From positions 81,964-145,963 of the forward strand of contig JAXGGA010001617.1 of the NCBI GenBank assembly GCA_038373865.1: DNA of 64,000 bases. The letters run 5' to 3'. Numbering within the stretch: the first letter of the stretch is position 1; each line of letters begins with the position of its first letter. The translations under genes were made by a program, and so were the position numbers. Below are positions 48,201 through 60,200 of this stretch, in pieces. This stretch comes from Uloborus plumipes (Eukaryota; Arthropoda; Arachnida; Araneae; Uloboridae). A model generated the notes under the pieces. It saw only the letters and a list, made by a program, of their open reading frames with translations, searched no databases and was not told where the DNA came from.

Positions 48201-51200
48201 GAGAAATTAAAACAATGTTCTAGCTGTAGCTCTGAGACTCTGATGACATTTTTGACAAAGAATATATGCAGCATAGAGACAGATCAGCAAAAAAATTTAA
48301 AAGTATTAGATTTTTCTAAAGGTAATTAATTACACCAATCATTTATTGAATAATTTACTGGTTAATCTGATACTGTTATGAAGTTTCTGAAAGGGACTAT
48401 TATTTTCTCAGATTTTTCCCGCTAATGATTTCACTCAGTGTTAAACCTTTTTACTGATGAAGTTGAAGTGTAACGTGAGTGTGGAAGTGGAGTGCAACCT
48501 CACCATTGCATTTGTTGTACACTTCCCACGAGTTTAGCGAATTAAAGTAGGAAAATATTCACCTATTTTTGTACTATTTATTTACATGAATATAACTGAA
48601 ACAGGTATTGTTAAACTGCGAAGAGATGGCGGGGCGACTGGAAGCGGAAACGGACCACTTCATTTTGAAGTAGGTTGGGTCTGCGAGAGCGCGTAAGCAG
48701 TAAAGTCGTGCGTTCTCGCTAATCCAACCTAGTTTTAAATGAAGAGGTCAGTTTCCGCTTCCAGTCGACTCGCCATCTCTTCGCGGCTCAACTTTACTCT
48801 GAGTGACATACGTACAAATACAGGCATCTATCTAAACGTTTAAAAGTAAAAACCAAGTACTTCTGATGTGTAAGACAACCCAACCTAGAATTTAAGGGTT
48901 AAAGTGAAACTTTGCGATTACTATAACGTTTAACGTTATTCTTAACTGCATACATGGATCCAAAAGATGATTGAAAGTCACCTTTTACAGCCAGAATTAA
49001 CCTTCTAGGAGGAAGGAGATTTACTCACAATAGCTCTTACATGAGCAACCAATATCATATTAAGACTGGCAACAGGATAGGAGGCAGCTATAAAGAAAAG
49101 AAACAGATTACGAGAGATATGAGATTACAATTAAAATTTTGATAACTTTGAAAAACTAGAAAACGATTATGACTTCCATAACAGTGGTCGAAAAACGTAA
49201 GACTACGATCATAAAGTAGGAATTACGATTATGATTAAGATTTTACTGAATCAAATATTAAGAATTCAAAAACATTCTTTTGCCTTTGTATTTTAAGCTT
49301 TATTTAAGATTTAAAAACATATGTGGCAACATTATGATCCATGAATGCCTCTTTAAATATCCACAAGATCAGATGTGAAAAAGCAATGGCTTCATTCTAG
49401 ACATTTCTGCTCAAAAGAATTACGATTTGAGAAATATATCATGCAATGGACATTTAAAAATTCAGTTGGGGGGGGGGCAGTATACTTCCTACGGTCTTAT
49501 AAAGGGTTTAAAGAATAGTGCAAACTCAGAGTGAGTATGGAGAGTCAATTCTAAACTCAGAAATCAGAATAGAGCATCTTTTCTCTTTTCAACTTCAACT
49601 TTGGGTACATACAAAATTTTCGTTTTATATGCAGTTCTTTTTACAGGAAAAAATTACTATTTTGATTACATCAAATTTAAAGAATTTTGATGGCAATTAC
49701 GATGGCATGCATTTTTAAAAAGTAAGTTGTAATTATGTTTACAGCTACACAGGAACGTAATAGACTACAATCTATTATGATTCCGTAATTGTGATTGCTG
49801 TAAGCCTGATTAGCAATTTAACCTAAACCTCATTCCTGCTCCTCGCTACGCCCTATTAAAATATAAAATGAACGCATAGTTAAATTGATGCAATTTGTAC
49901 CAAATAAAATGAAGTTTTCTTTTTGAGAAGTTTCTTAATATTAATGTACATATTCTTAATGCAGGGGAGATAGTTAATCCAACACATTGAGGTAATCCGA
50001 TTCTCCTCAGCCTTTAAAACCGTATCGTCATCCACCCCTATTAAATTTTCTTCAAAGAATTAGTCAAATGCTTATCTTATCAAAATGGGGATCACCAGCA
50101 ACAGCATGACAAATGCGCAATTAATATTATTACTAAAAACTGATTGTATCTATCTATCTCCCTCTAATATCTCTCGACCGCTTGTAAACTGATAGCAGAC
50201 TCAATTGTCCATGAATTCGTAGTTTTTCCAGCTTCATGTTTGGCATATTTACGTAATTGTACGATTTTAGTTATCATAGATATTAACTAAAACTTAAATT
50301 ATTAATGATGATTTTACAGATCGGAACTAATCACACCTGGCAGTGTGCAATTTCTTCCTTTTACTTTGTCCTTTACGAGGTTATGCCATCCATATTTTTG
50401 TCCTTTTCTTTATTCCTCCACCTTTCTCTGCTTCAGAAAAGTTACGCTGGGAAAACGAGTGTTAGGAGTGGCAAAAGTAAAGAAAGTTTTTTGATAGTTG
50501 CTAGATGGAAGAAAAGTCTACCTTAGAAGAGGCGCACGACGGAAGGGTGGAGAGTTGCGCCTTGCAGAAAATTTATACACTGCTCATTAAATTAATGCAC
50601 CTCCGCCGACGGAAAAAATGGCGATTCCCCCAAGGTAAACTGCTGAAAATAGAATGGTTCTTGAACTGAGCTGCGCTGAAAACCCGAACTACACCGCCGA
50701 ATGTGGTGAAGTCAGGGCGACTAATCCAGCTGCCTTGGCGGCTAGTAATTTCATATTCTTACGTTTGGATTGAATCCTGTCAAAATATTAACTTTTTCTG
50801 TGTTAGTCTTGTTGTATGAAGTTTTTTAATATTTATAGTGATACGACATGACTGCTAAATCATATCGACGACCACAACTAGGCAAATATAATTTTCAGTG
50901 TTTTGTTCATTTGAGTCACTCAGATGCCTATGCAATTAAATCTACCTCCTAGATGAAAGAAAAACCAATGTGACGTCTACTAATTGGTAAGACCCTAGTG
51001 TTCATTCTCTAAAATATGAGCCTTTAGTTATTGATGGATTTACTTTTGCGTAGTTTTTCATCATCTTCCAGCTTTTTTCTACCTTTTATACCTTTTGTGC
51101 AATAATTATGCATTGAAAACATTAGTTTTCTCACTTTGTGCTGTCTGGATTTACTACACGGGCTTCTGAGCGATTCTTTGAATTTATTGAATGACATATA

Positions 51201-54200
51201 CAAATAAACTGTGAGCCAGAGATTTATGTTTCAAAGTATATAACTGTGTAGTTGAGTGGAGAAAAAAAAGGATGAAAAAAAAAAGTTTTGGAGGTTAAAA
51301 GTTGAGTCGTTTTTTTTTAAGAATCAGGCAGTCAAAAAACTTGACATTTTTGATTTTGCTGAAAATTTCATAATATGGTCTTTATTTAAAATTATTAAAC
51401 ACGTGTTTTTTTATTTTATCAAAAAAAATTTTTTTCTTTCCGTTTTGGGAGGTCAAAGTTGGACTTTGCTCTTTTTTTCAATAAAAACATGCCAACTTAG
51501 ATGAGCCAATACTTTTTGCTTTAGGAGCGAACTGTGGAACTGACAATTATTTTGTGTTCTACTATATCCCCACTAACTGTAAGTACATAAATATTTGTGG
51601 ACGACTCTTGACACAAAGGTCAGAGGTCACTCAAAGTTGTACGAAAAATAGTTTTTAATGCAACTTTGACCGACCAAATCTTCTTGTGGAAACGGTGCAC
51701 CACGGTAGTGTATATATCAGTAAATACACACCAAAGAGTAGTATCCAAAAACATAAAGATATGTGTGGTTGATATTTTGCTCATCGAAATATTTGACTCT
51801 GGAAGTTGCAGAAATTGCAAAATCACGTGACTTTGAGGATCATTATCTCCTTGCACCATGAGTGACCAGATACAAAACTAGTTGAAGTAGAAGCCTTTCT
51901 TGTCCCAGAAACACAATCCGTTAACAAACCTATGGCTACTCTTTCAGTTTTTGCATAGTTCGGCTCTAAACTTTGAAAAATGAGTGTTTTTCGGCGTTAA
52001 GAAAAAAGGCCAATTACCTGTTTTAAAAAAGGTATTGCTATTATTTGTAGCATTATTATATCCCAATTGCCTAACTAGCTGAAATGGCATCTAAAGATCG
52101 TTATACAGTTGAAACCAAATTGAAAATTAATTGTCGAAAATACTCAGTATACGTCAAAAACCATATTTTTTTATTTGTCCAGGCGACGTTTTTTTTTTTT
52201 TTTTTTGTTACAGCTCTTTATTCCGTTCAGTTCCAACATGGTAAGCAACTTATGTACTTCTTGTCGTTCTAGTTGCTGTAAAACTGGAAAGTAATGTATC
52301 TTAAGTCTGATATAAAGTAATTTCTCTGTCATATCAAGTTTTAATGTAAAAGAATATTTTGAAATGGATAATAGACCTAATCTAAAAAAAAAAACTTACT
52401 TGTTCAGCTGAGCCCTCTTGCTCGATGTCATGAATGTCATCAAAAATTTCCAGACCTGCACCGAGGGCTTTAATGTACCAAGATTTTTAAGAAGTGACAT
52501 TCTGCTAAAGAGGCTTCTGATTTGTGAAAAAGTTGATTTTTGATGACATTCACAACATCGACCAAGAGGGCACAGCTGAACAGAAGTTTTTTTTTTTTTG
52601 GATTATGTTTATTTTCCATTTCAAAATATTCTTTTAGCATTATAAACTTGATATGACAGGATATATTGCTTTATATCAGACTTAAGATACATTGCTTTCC
52701 TGTTTTACAGCAACTAGAACGACAAGAAGTACATAAATTGCTTACCATGTTGGAACCGAACGAATAAACAGCTGTAACAAAAAAAAAAAAGTCGCCTGGA
52801 CAAATAAAAAAATATGGTTTTGACGTATACTGAGTATTTTCGACAATTCATTTTCAATTTGGTTTCAACTGTATAACCATCTTTAGATGCCATTTCAGCT
52901 AGTTAGGAAGTTGGGATATAATAATGCTACAAATAATAGCAATACCTATTTTAAAACAGGTAATAGGCCTTTTTTCTTAACGCCGAAAAACACTCATTTT
53001 TCAAAGTTTAGAGCCGAATTATGCAAAAACTGATAGAGTAGCCATAGGTTTGTTAACGGATTGTGTTTCTGGGACAAGAAAGGCTTCTACTCCAACTAGT
53101 TTTGTATCTGGTCACTCATGGTGCAAGGAGATTAATGTACCCTCAAAGTCACGTGATTTTGCAATTTCTGCAACTTCAGAGTCAAATATTTCGATGAGCA
53201 AAATATCAACCACACATATCTTTATGTTTTTGGATACTACTCTTTGATGGGTATTTACTGATATATACACTACCGTGGTGCACCGTTTCCACAAGATTTG
53301 GTCGGTCAAAGTTGCATTAAAAAACTATTTTTCGTACAACTTTGAGTGACCTCTGACCTTTGTGCCAAGAGTCGTCCACAAATATTTATGTACTTACAGT
53401 TAGTGGGGATATAGTAGAACACAAAATAATTGTCAGTTCCACAGTTCGATCCTAAAGCAAAAAGTATTGGCTCATCTAAGTTGACATGTTTTTATTGAAA
53501 AAAAGAGCAAAGTCCAATTTTGACCTCCCAAAACGGAAAGAAAAAAAATTTTTTTGATAAAATAAAAAAACACGTGTTTAATAATTTTAAATAAAGACCA
53601 TATTCTGAAATTTTCAGCAAAATCAAAAATGTCAAGTTTTTTGACTGCCTGATTCTTAAAAAAAACGGCTCTTAAGCAGAAACTGATCAAACTTCAATTT
53701 CTCTGAATATTTCAAACTTAAACTATTTCAAACTCAAGTCGTGTAAGAGACAACATCATATTAAATTATGAATTTTTTTATTATAAGCAATATTTATTCT
53801 TCTAGATCAGCATGCCGGAAGTTTGGATGATTCGAAGCATGAAGACAAGCAGCAAACTCCGACCAGTGCGGTATATATATTTTGTACCTTTAAAGAATAA
53901 TTTCTTTCAGTAATTTTTACATCTAACGGCATACTTGGAAACAAGGCAACAACGCTGATACTGGGACCAAATTGTTCCGAAGAAATGTTAACTAACCTTA
54001 GATACAGTTATGGCAGAAAAAGAATTTTTTGTACCCTTATTATCGAAAATTGAGTATTAAGCAATAGCTAAACTGTTTAGTACTTACTTGAATTTGTATT
54101 CAGAGAGACAAGTGTTCAAAAGGAAACGGATTCCTACTTAGTGTGTTATCACATCTAGTGTTGAAAATCATTACAATCTAATACAACACACTATATTACA

Positions 54201-57200
54201 CACTAAATACACTACTCGGCTCGAAATTAAAGACTGCTAAAATTTCAGAAGACACACAAAAGTTCGGCACGCAGAAGTTGAAATTATACAGTATGACAGT
54301 ATTAATTTTTTTCACATCTAAGGAGCAGTCACTTGGCAACTAAGCTGTAATTGGCTGCGATAGAACCAACAACAATACTGGCTTGGCAGGAGGTGTCATT
54401 CGTCTTCAACAGTTAAAACTAACAAACTGAACAATCTCTTGCAGAGGTTGATTTGTCTTATGCGATATCAACAGAAAGAGGAAAATCTCTAGTTTTGCAC
54501 AGTTGCCGTCATATTGCACTAAATCTTTTTCTTTGCCTCGCACTTCAGTTTTTGTAGGAATGGCGACTGGCCAACAAAAAAAAAGTTAGGTGTGTACAGT
54601 ACACTTTGTGAAGTATGAGTCAGTAACAGTTGATGAAAATCAATTGTTACTCAATACTGTAGGCTTATTGAGCCTACTGCCGAGAAGAGGATTACAAGGT
54701 GTTACAAACAATTCAAAGACACGCATTGTTTTTGCAAAAAAAAAAACATCACTTAGCCTATCTGCATATCAAAAAAGCGTAATTATCATTTATACAATAT
54801 AAGATTAGTTTAAAGTATTTTACATTCAATATTTTCATATACACTCATTTCGAATAAGGTCTTCTTTTTTGAAACATCCTAAATTGGGTGGTTCAAAAAA
54901 TTTTTTTTTTTTGCTACGGACCAAGGCGCACCCTACTTTTTTTACATTTATGTATAAGATTACTCCCCTGAAATTTCAGCTCCCTACTCTTAATGGAAAA
55001 TGGTGCTTTCTCGTAATTTTCATAATTTTTGAGTTTTTCAGACTAAAGAGACCATTTTCTTGGAAGAGATTTTTTTTCAATTATCATTTTCCAACGCATA
55101 AATATTAGTTCAAATAATTGGAAAGTTTCTTAATCGTTTGAAGCTATATAGCACCACCTTTGATACAATTGATTATTTAGTAGATCGCAGCATACAATGT
55201 AGATTGCAGTACTACTTGTCCACATGTGTTATGATTTTCAAAACTTACGCTTGCCAAAATAGAGTTGTGGAAGAACTGTTCAAAATGTTTTTCATGTTTT
55301 TAAAGTAGTGGGATGCAGAGAAAAAAATTGCAAGATTTAAAGTTTTAAACTAATAGAGCTAACAGTATCACAAGAAGAATGAAATAAATTATAAAAACTA
55401 ATTGCACAAAATAAACAATGGTAGCTAGTCTGGCATAGAACTAATCTGAAATTTAGGCAAAGATATTTACTTCATGCTTACTTTGGCCATCACATTCCTC
55501 ACAAGTTCTATTCTTTTTAATAATTTTAAAGCCAAAAAACTTTTGGCAGAGAATTAAACAAACAAACAAAAAAAAAAGAATGTTGCACATAGAACTTAAA
55601 AAATACTTTAACAAGTTTGAAACTTCAACTGTAAGCTTTTTACAACTTTATAGATAAATCTATGATCACTCTGGCTGATTATAAAGAGATAATTGAGTTA
55701 TTATTAGTCAATTAGGGAGCCTATCTGAGAAAATCCAGTCTCTTATATGCCTCAAAATATGTATGTTCCTATATAAGAAAGAGATTTTTCATATAATCTA
55801 ATCATGAGAGAAAAAACCTAGGTACAACACTTCCTACAGTTTTAGCACTTTTTTGTACAGTAAAACAAATAGATTGAATTTTAATAGATGATCCATTTGC
55901 TATTAAAAATTCTGGGAATATCTAAACTTGGAAAAAACCTTATAAGATATTAACGACCAGGAAATTGAAATAACAACTAGAACAGTTTTATTAACGTACT
56001 TGTGACACCTTTCTGGTGAATTAATTAGTTTGACGTTATTTTTTGTATCAAAGTCTGGATGAAAGAAAAGTAAGTTCTTATAAAAATAAAGATGTGAAAT
56101 ATAGCAAGTGAAGTACAGAACAATTGGATTTTTTTTTCAAACACGAATATTAGGGATTATTTTCTAACAGTCTTCGTCCTACGCCCCAACGAATGCAAAT
56201 ATAAGATCAATCACAAAATTAAAAGAAAAAATTAAAATAAATAAATAATGGTGAATAACGTTGCTGAGGAAAATGTTCAAATAATTCAAGAATTTACCAG
56301 AATTTTTTTCAATAATGAAGACAATAAGCAGTTTTTTTTATTTGCTATTGAAGAAAATTGAGTACTTATCCTTGCTGAGACAATAAATATTCAATACTAA
56401 AAGTCTTTCTCTCCCCCAAAAAATCTATATACACTGCTCGACATTGAAAATGCAACACCAAGAAGGAGTGGTCAGAAATTGATGAAATTTGGTAAGAAGA
56501 CAGAGACAGCATGGAACAATAAGTGATATTTATTTCAAAATAAATAAGCAAAATTTAGAGCGAGGACGGCGTCGGCTCAGTAAGAAGTAGGACCACCGCG
56601 GACAGCGATGCACGAAGAAACACGTCTAGGCATGGAGTCAATAAGCCTGCGGATGGTGTCCTGAGGGATGGCACTCCATTCCCTTTCAACCATTTGCCAC
56701 AGTTCGTCCTCTGAACGAGGCAGTGACAGGTTCTGCAAACGGCGTCTAATCACGTCCCACACATGTTCGATTGGTGACAAGTCAGGAGAGTATGGTGGCC
56801 AGGAAAGCATCTGTACACCTCGTAGAGCATGTTGGCTGATTCGAGCACTGTGAGGCCGGGCGTTATCCTGTTGAAAAATTGCATTTGGCAGACCCTGAAG
56901 GTAGGGGATTGCCACCGGCCACAGTACATTATCTACATATCGTTGGGCCGTCATAGAGCCCCGAATACGAACTAGAGGTGATACGGAATTGTATGCAATA
57001 GCGCCCCAAACCATTATGCCACGTTGTCGCGCTGTGGGGCGTTCCACAGTTACTGCCGGATTCGATATTTCTCCACGTCAACGCCACACACGTATGCGAT
57101 GACTATCGCTGGACAAACAGAAGCTGGATTCATCTGAGAACACTACGGTTTGCCATTCTGCTATCCACGTCGCTCTGGTCCGGCACCATTCCAAACGTTG

Positions 57201-60200
57201 GAGTCTGTGCTGTGAGGTCAATGGCAGTGTTCTTAGCGGGCGCCGTGATTGCAGGCCACATGCAACCAGTCGACGGGAAATGGTTCTGGTCGACACAGGA
57301 ACATCCAGGGTACCTTGCACGTGCTGTAGAATCGACGTACAAGTGACTTGCGGGTCCGCCACAGCTTGTCGGTGAATCCGTCGATCCAAGCGGTCTGACG
57401 TCACTCTGGCTGCACCTGCACCCCTCAATGTGACTACATTTCCTCTTACCAACCATCTCCGACACAGCCGATGCACAGTGCTTGCATCCATGTGGGTATC
57501 AGCTGCAATCTGACGTATGGACCAACCTCCCCCTTCTCAGTCCGATCACCATACCCCTTGTAAAGTCGTCTATATGCTGGAAGTGTCTTCGTTGAGGACG
57601 GCGTGGCATTTCCTCCTATCACACGTATCCTTCGAGACAAAAGCCAAATTTCTCCGATAATTAGTCTGGCAGAAAAACCAACATGAACATAGCCCACTTT
57701 TCTACTTCATTCTCTTATATCTTACTTCACGTGCGTCGAAGAGCTGCGCATTTCATATCATTTGCATAACTCAGTGACGTGCGTCTACGGTAAAATTTGC
57801 ATGAATTTCTGACCACTCCTTCTTGGTGTTGCATTTTCAATGTCGAGCAGTGTATAAATATATATAGAAAGTTGAATTGCATAGCAAGAAGTTTAAATAT
57901 TTTGGCTTTTAATAAAAGCTTCTAGCAAATTTCAGTATAACAACCCTGCTCGACACAAGATAAACTTCAAATGTATCTGACAATTTTCTTGCTGTTTCTT
58001 ATGTAAAATGCTTCACTGAATTCAAATATGATATTCGTTTCCCCCTTCACGGTAATCGCTCGAACACAACTGGAATGAATATAAATAATACTGAAAGGTT
58101 CTGAATGGAAGGAAATCTGCGGTGCGACTCATGTAACATGCGATTTTTCCAAGGTTTAAAAAAAAAAATACAGCTTGAAAAATTTTTTGGACACGGGAGT
58201 CATAGAAGGCAGTCCGATATTATTGTGTTGCACAAAAAAATAAGCAAAATTTTGAAGCTGGAAAAAATGAGTTGTTGATATGTTGAAGATTTTACAGAGG
58301 GAAGGGGAAAATACCCCCCATGAGTCTCCCTACTTGCAAAAAGTGTTTATGATTTTGAACTTTTCACCTCTCTAGCCCTATAGAAGAATGTTAATGGTAA
58401 ATATAATGCTTCCTTCCCCTCGAAATAATATCTATGAAATTGTCGAAATCTAATGAAAATATGAGGGGAGGGGGGGGTCGCTATTTTCGAAAAGTGGGAG
58501 GCAGTGGGGGAAAAGAGTGGCCATATCAGGATTCAGGGGATCATTGAACATAAGAATCAGCAAGAATGATAGGAAAACACCCGGATTTATTTTTTTGCCG
58601 CTCAACCGAAAAACGCTTGAAATTGACAAAAACTGGAGAACTATGTGAGCTTTGAGCACCGTCTTTTTATTTAAGTAGGAGCTTGAAATTTTAGCAGTAT
58701 ATTAGGGTGGATAAAAATAAAAAAATGAGCCATCGCCGTGACCTCTAGGACAAAACTTTTTTTTTTACCATAGGTTTGTGAACCACCCTAAACCTGAAGA
58801 ATAAATTTAAAAGTATTAAGACAACTACTTGAAGTCTGTGTTCTATATTTCAGAAAATGACTTCAAATAATCTTGAATGTCAAAAGAGTTGTCCCTTCTG
58901 CAACACTTCATTTGGTGGTCACCAGCTAGGTAATCAAAGCTTTTTACCTTCTATTTTGATTTCATGTATTTTTATCCTTACAGTTTTGCTGATCTTGGGA
59001 GCATTGCTCTCAATAAATTGGTGTAAGTTACGTCATTTTCGTTTTAATGTCAAACAACACTACCTGCATTATTCACCAAAAGGATGAAAACTGCTTTCGC
59101 TAATTTCTCGAATGCTAAGGAACATATATTAACCTTGTTTAAAAGTGATTACTTTGAGTTTTAATTCCAACTCTCTGATATTAAGTAGCACAAATATTTG
59201 CAATAGACTCATCTGAAAACTAAGTCTTTTTAGGTCGCGTTTAGAGTCTAGATGATGCTTTAAACAAAAACTTTGTTTTTATGGTATAAGCAAAGGCCTC
59301 AGCTCTATCTTAATCAATAGTGGGTGGACCCGGGAGTAACTGGTGCGCTGTTACATGTGAGAAACTCTTGTGGCTAAACGAAAAGCCCTCCAATACTTAG
59401 TTATTTCTGTTTCAACTTGAGCTTGAAAATAGCATTTTAACCTTAGGGGGGAGAGCAAATCCAATCATTGGCTTAGGGAAAGCTGAGGCAAAGATCCCAA
59501 GTGTCACGGTTCAAGTACGACGTATGGGAAACATGTTTTATATAAAACTCATGAAAGAAACCTGATTTCTTCTAATACTTTAAAACTAACTTCAAAATGC
59601 ATCACGTGACTTTGGGATCCTTCACATAAGAATTAGATTTCACTCTCCAGATCTTTTATCCGTTCTCAGTGATTTTGACTCTTTACTGAAAATTACTGTC
59701 GCGGCCTGAGATTTTCAGTCACTTCTGATTCATGTGTAAGGGTGGCCACGAAATGGGGAGAGCTCATAAGGCAAACTGCGACATTAAAATTTTAAGAAGT
59801 GATTTTACTGGGTTTTTGATCTCATTTGGGGATGCTTTCGTTCTTGAGGGTGCGCCATCGCCTCTAAGGGAAATGGACACCCCTGTCTGAGAGTAACCTT
59901 CAAGTAACTGTTTTGTAAATAAATGGCGTCAGTTAAAAACTTGTTGCCCAATCACCATGGAAGATTCAACCTGAAAAGAGGGGAGGCAGCCCTTTCGGTT
60001 AGGCAAAGTCTACTCAAACAGGAATCAAGGTTTGAAATAGAGTCGCAATTGACTCAAAATGCTCTCGAGCTCGAGAACGAATAGTCGGTTGCGATCAACT
60101 GGTTGCCTAGCCTGTAGCCATGCTATAATAACACAGGAGTGCAAGATGGCTGTGCTCGAAGGCTTTAGTGTTCTGTGGGAGTGGTGCGCTGCACCGAGGA

